Part shown: positions 52,009 to 62,430 of the stretch, one piece after another
Layout of the letters: each line of letters starts with the position of its first letter
Position numbering within the stretch: position 1 is the first letter of the stretch
NCBI GenBank assembly: GCA_030950285.1
Contig: JAUZRR010000024.1
Location: forward strand, 41,549-105,548
Source of the DNA: Planctomycetota bacterium
GTDB taxonomy: Bacteria; Planctomycetota; Phycisphaerae; Phycisphaerales; UBA1924
DNA length: 64,000 nucleotides
Reading direction: 5' to 3'
Position numbers and translations under genes: made by a program
The notes under the pieces: model-generated
Database searches by the model: none
What the model was told of the DNA's origin: nothing
The model's input: only the letters and a program-made list of their open reading frames with translations

Positions 52009-53115
52009 CTAGCGGGTCTGGAGGCCCTGCTTGGCTCGGTCGATGACGGCTGCGAGAATAATGACCGCCCCGGTCACGACATAGAGGTAATCGGAGTCGA
52101 TCTGGAGGATGGTCATCGCGTTGTTGATGAGCTCGATGACGATGGTGCCCAGAACCGCGCCGATCGCGGTGCCCCGGCCACCGGTGAGCGATGCGCCCCC
52201 GATGACGGCCCCGGCGATGACGCGGAGTTCATACGCCTGCCCCGCGCCCGAGGTCGCGGCCCCGAGATAGCCGACCGCCATCGCCCCGGCCAGCCCCGCC
52301 GCGACGCCCATCAGCGTGTAGACCAAGACCGTGACGCGCCCGACCGGGATACCAGCGTAGCGGGCGGCGGTCTCGTTGCCGCCGACCGCAAAGACCCGAC
52401 GACCAAACACGGTGTAGCGCAGCACAAACCACCCGAGCAGCGCCACGAGCAGCATGATGATGGTGTTGGTCGGGTGGGCGGCGCCGATCCCGAGGTCGGC
52501 CTTGAAAAACCCGGGCTGGATCGCTTCGGGCAGGCCGGAGACGGTCTGCCCTTTGGTGAGCAGCAGCGTGATGCCCCGGTAGACGCTCATGGTGCCGAGC
52601 GTGATGATGAAGGGGTGAAGGCGGAAGCCGACGATCATCGCGCCGTTGGCAAGCCCCAGCACACCCCCGGCGGCGCAGGCGACACCGATCAACCCTATCG
52701 CGGCGACGATGCCTCCTGAGTCCGGCGGCATGCCGTTGATGATCTCGGCGGCGACGATGCCGGCGAGGGCGTAGATCGACCCGACCGAGAGATCAATCCC
52801 CGCGGTGACAATCACCGCGGTCATCGCAACCGCCATCACCGCGATGAAGCTGGCGTTGTTGGCAAGCAGGATGAGGTTGCGGGAGTTGAGAAAGGTGTTG
52901 ACATCCCGGCGGACGGGGCGGCCGTCGTCGTCGCGCAGCGCCTGCCCGGTGTCCTGGTCGATGACGGTCTGCTGGGTGGTGCCGCCGAAGATGGTGAGCC
53001 CGGTCATCATCAGCGCGATGACGAGCAGCAGCCCTGATTCCTGGGCCGAAACGACGCGGCGGAGGAAGTTCCTCGCGGCGCTGGGCGATGATGCGGCGGT
53101 GGTGTCCTCAGCCAT
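52009..53115 (-). CDS. Ribose-type sugar ABC transporter permease
   Basis: 368 residues with about ten hydrophobic segments. Family motifs are visible: NNASFIAVMAVAMTAVIVTAG, GIDLSVGSIYALAG, PFIITLGTMSVYRGI, the ATPase-contact segment GGNETAARYAGIPVGRV and GGASLTGGRGTAIGAVLG. This is the RbsC/XylH-type permease of pentose importers. A loop of ~40 residues after helix 1 (TVIDQDTGQALRDDDGRPVR) is longer than usual. With the binding-protein gene it forms a two-gene unit without an ATPase; an ATPase would have to be supplied from elsewhere. Confidence 0.9.
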   Translation of the reverse strand: MAEDTTAASSPSAARNFLRRVVSAQESGLLLVIALMMTGLTIFGGTTQQTVIDQDTGQALRDDDGRPVRRDVNTFLNSRNLILLANNASFIAVMAVAMTAVIVTAGIDLSVGSIYALAGIVAAEIINGMPPDSGGIVAAIGLIGVACAAGGVLGLANGAMIVGFRLHPFIITLGTMSVYRGITLLLTKGQTVSGLPEAIQPGFFKADLGIGAAHPTNTIIMLLVALLGWFVLRYTVFGRRVFAVGGNETAARYAGIPVGRVTVLVYTLMGVAAGLAGAMAVGYLGAATSGAGQAYELRVIAGAVIGGASLTGGRGTAIGAVLGTIVIELINNAMTILQIDSDYLYVVTGAVIILAAVIDRAKQGLQTR

Positions 53116-53142
53116 GAGAGCAGGAGTGTAGCGCGGACGGGG

Positions 53143-54066
53143 TCAGTCGATGGTCTGGATGCGGCGGCTGCGGGTGTGGTCGATGATGTTGATGCTCTGG
53201 CTGCTGGTATTGGCGTTGCTAAAGAAGGTTTCTTTGATGTTGTCCGACACAAACTCGGCGTGCCCGTCGCTGAACATGAAGTTGCCGCCCCTTTCACCGT
53301 GGTTGTCCTGCGACGCGTAGTAGCCGTCGCGTGTTCCGGCCTGGTCCGCGCCGTCGTATCCGTACCAGGCATCGGTCGAGATGTCGTTGCCGTTGGTCTC
53401 GTCGCCCCAGAGCGGTACGGGCTTGACCACGACCAGCTCGTCGCTCTTGAGCCCTGCCATGTAGAGATAACTGATGTTGTAGGCGACGATCTCCCGCTCG
53501 GACGCGGGCTCCCTGGGCTGTTTGATCGCTTTGTACGAGTTGTACGCCTGGCGTGGCTTGCTGGGGCGGCCGTACCAGAAGTCCTCACGGTCGGCCGGGC
53601 AGGTCAGCACGCCGAACCCGTCGAGGCGTCCGCGCATCAGCGGCTCTTTGTTGCCGTCGGGATAGATCTGGGTGTCCTCGGTGCCGTCGGATCCGATATA
53701 GCCGTGATCGCCCTGGCCCGGGCCCTCTGCATCGCCAAACTGCGCGAGACTGAAGAGTCCGGCGACGCCGCCGACGGTGAACTGGCCGTCGAGGTACCGC
53801 TGGTCTTTGCCGCCGGTGTAGTACGCGTCCCAGTAGGTGCTGTTCTTGCGGAGGGGGATGAGCGGATACCACGACCGCCAATCGATGGAGTAGCCGGTAA
53901 ACGCCAGCCCCATCTGCCGGTTGTTGCTCAGGCACGCCGCCGACTGTGCCGCCGAGCGGGCCTTGCCCAAGGCGGGTAGCAGGATGCCGATCAGCAACGC
54001 GATGATCGCAATGACGACAAGCAACTCGATGAGCGTGAACCCGAGACGGCGGCAGCGGTGTGGCAT
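53143..54066 (-). CDS. Type II/IV prepilin-like protein with repeated-Gly/Asp C-terminal motif
   Basis: 307 residues from the ATG at 54066 with GGAGGA 6 bp upstream. The prepilin signal is perfect: [20 protein letters not shown], cleaved after Gly9, with Glu at +5 of the mature protein. A long hydrophobic helix follows and then a globular domain ending [14 protein letters not shown], the H/F-x-DGH type C-terminal motif common in planctomycete major prepilins. It would be handled by the apparatus encoded at 1-18 kb, although no prepilin peptidase is in the window. Divergent from the large dockerin-like protein. Confidence 0.9.
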   Translation of the reverse strand: MPHRCRRLGFTLIELLVVIAIIALLIGILLPALGKARSAAQSAACLSNNRQMGLAFTGYSIDWRSWYPLIPLRKNSTYWDAYYTGGKDQRYLDGQFTVGGVAGLFSLAQFGDAEGPGQGDHGYIGSDGTEDTQIYPDGNKEPLMRGRLDGFGVLTCPADREDFWYGRPSKPRQAYNSYKAIKQPREPASEREIVAYNISYLYMAGLKSDELVVVKPVPLWGDETNGNDISTDAWYGYDGADQAGTRDGYYASQDNHGERGGNFMFSDGHAEFVSDNIKETFFSNANTSSQSINIIDHTRSRRIQTID

Positions 54067-54223
54067 GTGGCATCCTCCATCGAGTGAGTACCCGATTGAA
54101 GATAATAGCGTATCACCAGCCAGGCGACGAAAATGGGCACGCCCCTTGACATCGGGGAGGGGGGCGAGTTGGCCAAGACAGGCCGGATTGCTGTGCGAGG
54201 CCCGGCATTCAGGTGCTGTTCGG

Positions 54224-54378
54224 TTGCAGTGACGGAAAGTTTTAGATAAAAGTATGCAGAATAGACAGGGGTTGCCATACCATCCAGATGGCCACCGTGC
54301 CGGTCGCAAGGCTGGGGCTGTGATCGGTTCTGTGTTGGAGAGACACTGCTTTTTGTGCAAACAGGAGATCATCAAATG
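54224..54378 (+). promoter_or_regulatory. Divergent promoter region between the prepilin and the dockerin-like gene
   Basis: On the plus strand TTGCAG (54224-54229) and TAAAAG (54247-54252) are 17 bp apart, and AGGAG precedes ATG 54376. On the minus strand an AT-rich box (ATAATA, 54102-54107) precedes the prepilin start. The remaining sequence is moderately GC-rich with no gene seen. Confidence 0.3.
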
Positions 54379-56367
54379 AATACCACGTCCATCCTTCGTG
54401 CTGCGGGTCTTGCTGCGGCGATCGCTGCGGTCCCCGCACTCGCCCAGCCGGTCGTTGACGGCCAGCGCGATGCAATCTACGGCAGCGCGCTCGCGTTGCA
54501 GACCAACGGCACGCTGTTCGGCGACTCGGGCAACGGCAACTGCGACTCGAACGACCTGGGCATGCCGGGTGATGTCGTGACCGGCATCGAGTTCGCTATC
54601 CCGCTGCTCGAGTTGGGAAGCCCGGCCGGGGCGATCCGCATCGCGGCACTCGTCAACGGCGGCGGGCACGACTTCGTCTCCAACCAGGTGCTCGCGGGCG
54701 CGGGCAACGGCACCCCCAACCTCGGCGAACCCCGCACGCTCGACTTTGGCACCGTCGCGGGCACGCAGTACGTCGAGTTCACCCCGACCGTGGGTGCTGC
54801 GCCGACGATCGACGGCGTGCTCGACGCCTCCTACGTGCAGATCTCTCTGCAGGATAACCAGACCGGTTTCGGCGACAACTCCGACGGCAGCGTTGAGCTT
54901 GCAAACGGGTCCGAGCTCGACGGCATCTACGCGGTCGTCGCCAACGACACGCTCTATGTCCTCATCACCGGCAACCTCGAATCAAACTTCAACAAGCTCG
55001 ACGTCTTCTTTGACACCGAAGCCGGCGGGCAGAACAAGCTCCGCGGCGACAACGTGGACATCGACTTTGACGGCCTCAACCGTATGGGCGACGACGGCTC
55101 GGACAACGGCATGACCTTTGACGCCGGGTTCACTGCGGACTACTTCCTGACCTGCACCAACGGCGGCGACCCGGTCACCATTTACGCCAACTTCGCCAGC
55201 CTGAACGGGTTTTATGGCGACTACCTCGGCAGCACCCTGCCGGGGTCGGACGGCACGCTCGACGGCGGCAGCAACCCCTACGGCATCTTCCTCACCATGG
55301 ACAACTCCAACACCGCCGGCGTGCCCGGCCGCTGCAAGCCCGGCGGCACCGTGGACTACGCAAACGGGTCAGAGCTCGCGGCCCTTTACGGCTATGTCGA
55401 TCTCGACAACAACCAGCTCTACCTGCTCTTCACCGGAAACATCGAGAACGGCGACGGCGGCAAGGACTCCAACTCGGGCAACAAGCTCAACGTGCTCATC
55501 GACGCCCTCGCCGGCGGGCAGAACAAACTCCGCGGCAACAACGTCGATATCTCCTTCGGCAACCTCAACCGCATGGGCGACGACGGCACCGGCAACGGGT
55601 TCACCATGGACGCCGGCTTTGAGCCTGACTACTGGATGAGCATCAAAACCAACAACTTCCCGGTCTACCAGGTGCTCGACTGTGCGGTCCTCCGCACCGA
55701 CGGCCGCAAGGAAGACTTCTCGGGCTTCCCGCTCGATTACGGCGCATACGACGGCAACTTCAAGAGCGACGGCGTGCAGGTGCCTTACGACGGCCCCCTG
55801 CTGCAGATCCAGGACGGCTTCACCGGCGACATCTTCTGCAACTATGGGCCGCGCACCACCGAGATGGACCCCAACAACCCCGTCGACGGGTTGCTCGGCC
55901 TCTTCATCGACAACTCAAACGTCAACGGCGTGAGCGAGAGCGAAGTGTTCGACGCGCCGAATGTCACCACCGGGATCGAGATCGTCATCGACCTCGACGA
56001 GCTCGGGTGGGACGGCACAAGCGATATCAAGGTGCTGGGCTTTGTCTCCAACGAGGACGCTTCCTACCTCTCCAACCAGTTCCTCCCCGGGCTGCCCGCC
56101 AACACCGGCAACGTCGGCGACGGCGGGCCGACCAACTCGATCGACCTCAACACCTTTGCCGGCGATCAGTTCGTGGTCATCCCGCTCGCTGGTGACCCCT
56201 GCGCCTTTGCCGACTTCAACAACGACGGCTCGATCAACACGATCGACTTCACCGCGTTCTTCAACGAGTGGGTGCCCGGCAACGCCAGTGCGGACTGCAA
56301 CGAGGACGGCTTGGTCAACACCCAGGACGTGATCTGCTTCCTGAACATCTGGAACGCCTGCCGCTAA
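54376..56367 (+). CDS. Large secreted protein with duplicated domain and C-terminal dockerin-like Ca-binding module
   Basis: 663 residues from ATG 54376 with AGGAG upstream. Signal peptide residues 1-22. Two homologous ~130-residue domains can be aligned: [18 protein letters not shown] then [19 protein letters not shown], against [18 protein letters not shown] then [19 protein letters not shown]. An outer pair of flanking segments also matches ([18 protein letters not shown]). The C-terminus has [17 protein letters not shown] and [17 protein letters not shown], two EF-hand-like loops of the planctomycete dockerin type, one Cys pair between them. Asp/Asn/Gly content is very high, typical of Ca-binding exported proteins. 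A surface structural or adhesion role is possible; no enzyme residues were seen. A strong terminator follows. Confidence 0.8.
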   Translation: MNTTSILRAAGLAAAIAAVPALAQPVVDGQRDAIYGSALALQTNGTLFGDSGNGNCDSNDLGMPGDVVTGIEFAIPLLELGSPAGAIRIAALVNGGGHDFVSNQVLAGAGNGTPNLGEPRTLDFGTVAGTQYVEFTPTVGAAPTIDGVLDASYVQISLQDNQTGFGDNSDGSVELANGSELDGIYAVVANDTLYVLITGNLESNFNKLDVFFDTEAGGQNKLRGDNVDIDFDGLNRMGDDGSDNGMTFDAGFTADYFLTCTNGGDPVTIYANFASLNGFYGDYLGSTLPGSDGTLDGGSNPYGIFLTMDNSNTAGVPGRCKPGGTVDYANGSELAALYGYVDLDNNQLYLLFTGNIENGDGGKDSNSGNKLNVLIDALAGGQNKLRGNNVDISFGNLNRMGDDGTGNGFTMDAGFEPDYWMSIKTNNFPVYQVLDCAVLRTDGRKEDFSGFPLDYGAYDGNFKSDGVQVPYDGPLLQIQDGFTGDIFCNYGPRTTEMDPNNPVDGLLGLFIDNSNVNGVSESEVFDAPNVTTGIEIVIDLDELGWDGTSDIKVLGFVSNEDASYLSNQFLPGLPANTGNVGDGGPTNSIDLNTFAGDQFVVIPLAGDPCAFADFNNDGSINTIDFTAFFNEWVPGNASADCNEDGLVNTQDVICFLNIWNACR

Positions 56368-56400
56368 GGCTCGAGTGTTCGCCGATTCGACGGCTCTTTG

Positions 56401-56440
56401 CAGACACCCCCGCGTCCTTTGCGGGGGTGTCTGTCTTTTT
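56401..56440 (+). terminator. Strong intrinsic terminator
   Basis: CAGACACCCCCGC and GCGGGGGTGTCTG form a 13-bp perfect stem around GTCCTTT, followed at once by TCTTTTT. It ends the dockerin-like transcript before the helicase gene. Confidence 0.9.
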
Positions 56441-56466
56441 GGGTCCGGGGGGCGAACGATCCGAGG

Positions 56467-59400
56467 ATGGACGATCGGCTCGCCACGCTCCGGGACAGGC
56501 TCCAGCAGTGCAGCGCGCGGGCTGCGCACACACTCGGGCGACGCATCCGCAAGATCGAGCGGGGCAACGCGGGCGATGTTGCTGCGGTCACCCGAGCGGT
56601 GGAGCGGGCCGAGGCACGGATCAGGCAACGCCGCGAGGGCGTGCCGACGGTGCGGCTTGATGAATCGCTCCCGATCGCAGCAAAAGCTGAGGAGATCGTC
56701 GGGCTCATCCGCAGGCACCAGGTCACGGTCGTCTGCGGCGAGACCGGCAGCGGCAAGAGCACGCAACTGCCGCTCATGTGTCTGCAAGCCGGGCGCGGCG
56801 TGCGGGGGATGATCGGCCACACCCAGCCCCGCCGCATCGCCGCCCGGACGATCGCGTCAAGACTCGCCGACGAGCTGCGCACCCCGCTGGGGCAAGAGGT
56901 CGGGTTCAAGGTCCGCTTCGACGACACGACGGACCCCTCGACGTATATCAAGGTGATGACCGACGGCGTGCTGCTCGCCGAGATGCAGTCGGACCGCCAG
57001 CTCCGCCGCTACGACACGATCATCATCGACGAGGCGCACGAACGCAGCCTGAACATCGACTTTCTGCTCGGGTGTCTGCAACGGATGCTGTCCAGTCGGC
57101 CGGAGCTGCGGGTGGTCATCACCTCGGCGACCATCGATCCGAAGCGGTTTTCCGAGCACTTTGGTGGAGCGCCGATCGTCGAGGTCTCGGGCAGGACCTA
57201 CCCGGTCGAGGTGCGATACCACGATCGCAACGACGACGATCTCGATGAGAAAGAGACGAGTGAGCAGATCGTGGACGCGGTGGCCGAGCTTGCAGAGCAC
57301 GGGCCGGGCGACGTGCTTGTGTTTCTCTCCGGCGAGCGGGAGATCCGCGAGACAGCCGTGGCGCTGCAAGAAGCGAGCGACCCGGAGGTCCGGGCGGCGG
57401 AAGTTCTGCCGCTCTATGCAAGGCTTGCGACCAAGGACCAGCTTCGGGTATTTCAGCCGCACGAGGGGCGTCGCATCATCCTCGCGACCAACATCGCCGA
57501 GACCTCGGTGACGGTGCCCGGCGTGCACTACGTTGTTGACACCGGGCTCGCCCGCATCAACCGCTACCACGCAAAGACACGGGTGCAGGGGCTCGACGTC
57601 GAGCCGATCTCCCAGGCGTCGGCCAACCAGCGGGCCGGGCGGTGCGGGCGCATCGCCGACGGCGTGTGCATCAGGCTCTACAGCGAATCCGACTACACCC
57701 AGCGCGCCGCGTTCACCGATCCCGAGATATTGCGCAGCACCCTCGCGGGGGTTGTGCTGCGCATGAAGGCGTTGAAGCTCGGCGATCCGCGGCGGTTTCC
57801 CTTTCTCGACAAGCCATCCCCACGCCGGATCCGCGATGCCTACGACACGCTGATCGAGCTCGGGGCGTTTGATGCCGAGGGCGAACTCACACCGCTCGGC
57901 CATGAGCTTGCAAAAATCCCGATCGACCCTCGGCTCGGCCGCATGATTCTTGCGAGCGCAGCAGAGGGGGCGCTCCGGGAAGTGCTCATCATCGTCGCGG
58001 CGTTGGCAACCCGTGACCCGCGCGAGCGTCCGATGGACGCCCGCGATGCCGCCGACCTGGCGCACCAGCCGTTCGTGGATGAGAGCTCGGACATACTCAC
58101 GCTGCTCAAGATATGGGATGCCGCTCGGGCAAAGCAACGCGAGTTGAAAATGCGTCAGTTTCGGAAGTGGTGTACAAAGTCGTTCTTGTCGTGGCGGGCG
58201 CTGCGCGAGTGGGAAGACCTGCACCGACAGCTGCGGCGGGTGGTCCGCGATCGAAAGATGCCCCGAAACACCGAGCCCGCGAGCGCCGAGGCGGTGCATC
58301 GGTCGATCCTCACCGGGCTGCTCAGCAACATCGGCAAGCGCGGGGATCGGCACGAATACGAAGGGACGTTCGGCACCGAGTTCTTTCTGCATCCGGGCTC
58401 CGTGCTGTTCGAGCACAAGCCGCGCTGGGTGATGGCGGCAGAGATCGCCCGGACCGGAAAGGTCTACGCACGCATGGTCGCGCCGGTCCGCCCGGAATGG
58501 ATCGCGTCGCTCGGCGAGCACCTCCTCGAACGCTCTCACTCGCAGCCGATCTGGGACCATCGAACCGCTGCGCCCACAGTGATCGAACGGGCCTCACTCC
58601 TCGGGCTCGCGTTGCCGATCAAGCGGCGGATCGCGTACGGCCTGGTCAATCCGGTCCACGCCCGTGAGATATTTCTGCGTCAGGGGCTCGTCGACGGCGC
58701 GTTCCGACCCAAGGCCGACTTCGTGGACTACAACGACCACGTCATCAGCGAGGTGCGCCGGCTCGAAGCCAAGGCAAGACGCCGCGATCACGAATCGGAG
58801 GCCGGAGCAAGGTTCGATTTCTTTGATCGCAAGGTCGGCGCCCACGTCTGGAGCGGCAAGCGGTTCGACCGGTGGCGGCACAAGGCCGAGGCAACGCAGC
58901 CGGACGTGCTGTACATGGACGCCGCAGACCTGATTGTCTGGGCCGATGAAGCGCCCGCCCCCGAGGCGTATCCCGACCAAGCCGAGATCGCCGGTCAGAG
59001 TCACCACCTCGAGTATCTCCACGATCCGGGTATCGCCGAGGACGGCGTGGCGATCAAGCTCTCGCTCGCGGCGTTTCAGGGACTCGACGAAGCGAGGCAC
59101 GACTGGCTTGTGCCGGGGCTCGTTCACGACCGCGCACTGGCGATGCTCCGCGCGTTGCCCAAGCAGCTGCGCCGAAGCATCGGCCCTGCGCCGCAAGCGG
59201 TCGACGAGTTTCTCGCGACCGAGCCGAGCCGGGAGACCCCGCTCGCCGATGCGCTCGCCGAGTTTGTAGGACGTGAGAAGGGCGTCCATCTTCCCGCGGC
59301 CTTGTTGCGTGCAGCCGAGGTCCCGCCGCACCTGGTGCCTCGGGTGGTTGTGATCGAGACGAGCGGCAAGACCATCGCGGAGGGCCGGGATCTGACCGAG

Positions 59401-60396
59401 CTCCGCAGCGTGGTCGCAGGCGAGGTGCAGGACGTGCTCCGGAGCGGGGCGTCGCCGCTCGAACAGCGGGAGGGTATCCGGGCGTGGGACGTTGGCGACC
59501 TGCCGACCCGAACACAGGTGACAACCGCGGGGGGTGAGATCGCCGCGTTCCCCGCGCTCATCGACTGCGAGGCGAGCGTCACGCTCGCGCTGCTGCCAGA
59601 CGAGAACGCCGCGCTGGTACAGCACGCACTCGGCGTTCGCCGGCTGCTGGCGATCATCCATCGCAGACTGCTCCGCCGCACTTTGCGTGGGTGGCCGGCG
59701 ATGGGCGCGATGCGGCTGACCTGCGCGGCGCTCGGGCTCGAGACACCCATCGACGACGAGGTCGCGTTGGTCGCGATCGATCGTGCCTGCGGTGACAGCC
59801 TTTCTGACGTTCGGACCCGCCAGCAGTTTGAAGCGGTCGCGGACAAAGCCGAACAGTGTCTCGATGGCGCGTTGCTCGAGACCCTCGACCTGACAGCACA
59901 GATCCTCGCGGCTGGTCGAGAGCTGCTCAGCGAACTCGATCGGTCCAGCCATCCGGCGTGGCAAGACGCCGCGGAGGATATCGAGCAACAGCTCCGAGAG
60001 CTGCTGCCCGAGCGGTTCCTTTCCACGCGATCCTCGGACCGGCTGCGGCATCTGCCCAGGTATCTTCGCGCCGCAGGCCTCAGGCTGCAGAAGCTCGCCG
60101 CGGGTGGGCTCGACCGCGACACCCGACGGCTGCGCGAGCTCCAGCCTCGCTGGGACCGGTGGATCGAGCTGGACCGGCTCGCGACCGAGCTGCCGCCGGC
60201 ATGTTTGCTGCGAGCGACTCTCGAAGAGTACCGCTGGATGCTTGAGGAGTACCGCGTCTCGCTCTTTGCCCAGGAACTCGGGACGGTGCTGAAAGTCTCG
60301 GCACCCCGCATCGACGAACAGTGGCAGCGGGTTCGTCTCGCACTCCGCGAGGACGCCGCCGCGGCTTCGCTGTACGCTCGTCTCTCCGGGGCGTGA
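56467..60396 (+). CDS. hrpA: HrpA-type DEAH-box RNA helicase
   Basis: 1,309 residues from ATG 56467; the frame is open from 56398, but that start lies inside the preceding terminator. Helicase motifs: GETGSGKST (Walker A, ~residue 92), TQPRRIAARTIA, DEAH (~189), SAT (~219), FLSGEREIRET, TNIAETSVTVPG and QRAGRCGR (~387). The C-terminal half after ~720 matches the long tail domain of HrpA (DUF3418-like): PEWIASLGEHLLERSHSQP, FDFFDRKVGAHVWSGKRFD, WLVPGLVHDRALAMLRALP. HrpA unwinds RNA duplexes and is linked in some bacteria to ribosome rescue and mRNA cleavage. Co-directional with the methyltransferase gene, 24-30 bp downstream by the SD-proximal start. Confidence 0.95.
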   Translation: MDDRLATLRDRLQQCSARAAHTLGRRIRKIERGNAGDVAAVTRAVERAEARIRQRREGVPTVRLDESLPIAAKAEEIVGLIRRHQVTVVCGETGSGKSTQLPLMCLQAGRGVRGMIGHTQPRRIAARTIASRLADELRTPLGQEVGFKVRFDDTTDPSTYIKVMTDGVLLAEMQSDRQLRRYDTIIIDEAHERSLNIDFLLGCLQRMLSSRPELRVVITSATIDPKRFSEHFGGAPIVEVSGRTYPVEVRYHDRNDDDLDEKETSEQIVDAVAELAEHGPGDVLVFLSGEREIRETAVALQEASDPEVRAAEVLPLYARLATKDQLRVFQPHEGRRIILATNIAETSVTVPGVHYVVDTGLARINRYHAKTRVQGLDVEPISQASANQRAGRCGRIADGVCIRLYSESDYTQRAAFTDPEILRSTLAGVVLRMKALKLGDPRRFPFLDKPSPRRIRDAYDTLIELGAFDAEGELTPLGHELAKIPIDPRLGRMILASAAEGALREVLIIVAALATRDPRERPMDARDAADLAHQPFVDESSDILTLLKIWDAARAKQRELKMRQFRKWCTKSFLSWRALREWEDLHRQLRRVVRDRKMPRNTEPASAEAVHRSILTGLLSNIGKRGDRHEYEGTFGTEFFLHPGSVLFEHKPRWVMAAEIARTGKVYARMVAPVRPEWIASLGEHLLERSHSQPIWDHRTAAPTVIERASLLGLALPIKRRIAYGLVNPVHAREIFLRQGLVDGAFRPKADFVDYNDHVISEVRRLEAKARRRDHESEAGARFDFFDRKVGAHVWSGKRFDRWRHKAEATQPDVLYMDAADLIVWADEAPAPEAYPDQAEIAGQSHHLEYLHDPGIAEDGVAIKLSLAAFQGLDEARHDWLVPGLVHDRALAMLRALPKQLRRSIGPAPQAVDEFLATEPSRETPLADALAEFVGREKGVHLPAALLRAAEVPPHLVPRVVVIETSGKTIAEGRDLTELRSVVAGEVQDVLRSGASPLEQREGIRAWDVGDLPTRTQVTTAGGEIAAFPALIDCEASVTLALLPDENAALVQHALGVRRLLAIIHRRLLRRTLRGWPAMGAMRLTCAALGLETPIDDEVALVAIDRACGDSLSDVRTRQQFEAVADKAEQCLDGALLETLDLTAQILAAGRELLSELDRSSHPAWQDAAEDIEQQLRELLPERFLSTRSSDRLRHLPRYLRAAGLRLQKLAAGGLDRDTRRLRELQPRWDRWIELDRLATELPPACLLRATLEEYRWMLEEYRVSLFAQELGTVLKVSAPRIDEQWQRVRLALREDAAAASLYARLSGA

Positions 60397-60501
60397 GGTC
60401 CGGTCGCTTCCAACGGAGGATCAGCTATCGCTTCTCGTACCGCTCATGCACAGCCCAAGGCCGACGACGGCTCGGGCTGTCTCGCCGAGGTCGTCGAGCG
60501 G

Positions 60502-62388
60502 TTGTGCAAGGCGAGCCCGCCGGACGCGGCGCTCCGGACCGGCGTGGAACTGCTCGAGCAGGTCGTGATCGAGCGACACCGTGCGCGTCACGAGAGCGTC
60601 GGGTATCGAGTGCAACGCACCGAGGCGCACGATCGGGAAGCGCAAGCCGCGCTGGGGGCCCTCCGCGCGTCGTCGGCTACATGGCTCGATGTGGATGCGT
60701 TCTGGTTGGGCGCCGCATACCAGCGGGCGCTCGACGTGGTCGCCCGCGCTTCGCAGGCTGTCGGCACCCGGCGTACCCGAGGGGTGTTCTACACGCCCCG
60801 CACGCTCGTCAGCTTTCTCGTGGAACGGGTGTTCCTGGAGAGCGATGGGCAACAGAAGAACGGCGTTCCTAAGACGCTCGACCCGGCCTGCGGCTGCGGC
60901 GGGTTTCTCATCGGGATCGCTCGATATGCACAGGCGAACGGGAGTGCCTGTGCGAGGCAAACACTCGCAGGTTCACTCCACGGCGTCGACATCGACCCGC
61001 TCGCGGTGTTGCTCTGCCGTCTCGGGTTGTGGCTCGAGTTTGGCGATCCACTCGACCCGACCGACACCCCCGATCGGTTCGCCCGCCAGGTCCGCGTGGC
61101 CGATTCGTTGCTCGACCCGCCCCCGAGTGCATCGTTCGATCTTGTCATCGGCAACCCGCCGTTTCTGAGCCAGCTCGCCGCGAGTACGGCACGATCTGCC
61201 GAGCACACCGCGATGCTCCGCGAGCGTTTCGGCAAGGCGCTCCGCCCCTACACCGACCCGGCCGCCCTGTTCCTTCGGCTCGCGGTCGACACGGTCCGCC
61301 CGGGCGGGAATGTCGGAATGGTCCTGCCCGTCTCGGTCCTCGGCTCGCGCGACGTCGCGGCGATCCGGTCCGAGGTCTCGCACGTCGCGTCGGTCCGCTC
61401 GCTATGGCTCGACACCACCGGCGTCTTTGATGCCGGCGTCCGGGCCGTGACGGTCACGCTCACGCGAGACGGCGGAGGCGACCGGGCGATCTCACGCTTT
61501 GCTGGTGAGCGATTCGAATCGACAGCCCCCATCCACGCATCACGGGCCGACGCCTCCTCCTGGGGGCCTCTCGCGGCCGACCTTCTCGGGGTGCCCGAAG
61601 TGCATATCTCGGCGCAGGGCGGACGCACCCTGGGGGACCTCTGCGAGATCACCGCCGGCTTTCGGGACGAGTACTACGCGATCACTGCGCAGATGATCGA
61701 GACGCCCGCGTCGGCATCCCCGGCCCAACAAGAAGAGCTGTTCCGCCGAATCGCGACCGTCGGCATGCTCGATCCGGCGCATGTCGCGTGGGGTGCACGC
61801 CCGTTCAAGATTGCCGGCGAGCGTTGGACACGGCCGGGCGTCCGGATCGACGGTGCCGACCCCTTACTGGCGGCGTTGATCCAGCGGCAATCCAAACCCA
61901 AGCTGCTCATCGCCACCCAGACCCGCGTGCTCGAAGCGGCAGCCGACCCCGATGGGCGGTACGTCGCGCTCACTCCGGTGATTACGGTCGTCCCGAACAC
62001 TGCCGCGGACCTCTGGTGGATCGGGGCGCTGCTCTCGAGCCCGGCGGTCAGCGCCTGGATCGCCGCCCGGACATTCGGGACAGCCCGCTCGCTCACGGCG
62101 CTCAAGCCCAGTGCCGCCCTCCTCAGGCAGATTCCCGTTCCAGTCATGGACAGCGCGTGGAAACGGGCCGGGCAGCGCTTTCAGCACGCGTCTCATGCGC
62201 AGGACGACCGCCAACGGGGGCGCTCGCTGCGTGAGTCCGCTCGCGACACGATCCATTGCGACAGCTTGGCCGAAACGACCCCGGGCGAGCTCCTCGACTG
62301 GTGGCGTTCGCGGCTGCCCTCGCCCAGCACCAACGCAACCGCGAGCCGGATCCCCAGCCCGCCATCCGCGACCCCGAACGCGGGCTGA
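60502..62388 (+). CDS. Taq-like/Eco57I-type N6-adenine DNA methyltransferase, no partner nuclease nearby
   Basis: 628 residues from TTG 60502; the frame continues upstream without ATG, GTG or TTG to an ATC at 60427, which has GGAGGA 6 bp before it and may be the real start. Motif X/I region: RRTRGVFYTPRTLVSFLVERV then TLDPACGCGGFLIGIA (SAM-binding DPACGCGGF, ~residue 128). The catalytic motif IV is NPPFLSQL (~216). The target-recognition half resembles the TaqI C-terminus: LTPVITVVPNTAADLWWIG, then SSPAVSAWIAARTFGTARS, and LRQIPVPVMDS. No restriction endonuclease or specificity gene is adjacent, so it is probably a solitary regulatory or phage-related methyltransferase. Confidence 0.87.
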   Translation: MCKASPPDAALRTGVELLEQVVIERHRARHESVGYRVQRTEAHDREAQAALGALRASSATWLDVDAFWLGAAYQRALDVVARASQAVGTRRTRGVFYTPRTLVSFLVERVFLESDGQQKNGVPKTLDPACGCGGFLIGIARYAQANGSACARQTLAGSLHGVDIDPLAVLLCRLGLWLEFGDPLDPTDTPDRFARQVRVADSLLDPPPSASFDLVIGNPPFLSQLAASTARSAEHTAMLRERFGKALRPYTDPAALFLRLAVDTVRPGGNVGMVLPVSVLGSRDVAAIRSEVSHVASVRSLWLDTTGVFDAGVRAVTVTLTRDGGGDRAISRFAGERFESTAPIHASRADASSWGPLAADLLGVPEVHISAQGGRTLGDLCEITAGFRDEYYAITAQMIETPASASPAQQEELFRRIATVGMLDPAHVAWGARPFKIAGERWTRPGVRIDGADPLLAALIQRQSKPKLLIATQTRVLEAAADPDGRYVALTPVITVVPNTAADLWWIGALLSSPAVSAWIAARTFGTARSLTALKPSAALLRQIPVPVMDSAWKRAGQRFQHASHAQDDRQRGRSLRESARDTIHCDSLAETTPGELLDWWRSRLPSPSTNATASRIPSPPSATPNAG

Positions 62389-62430
62389 CGGCCGGCTGAC
62401 ACCGTGGACGCGGGGGTGTACGCTGTGGGC

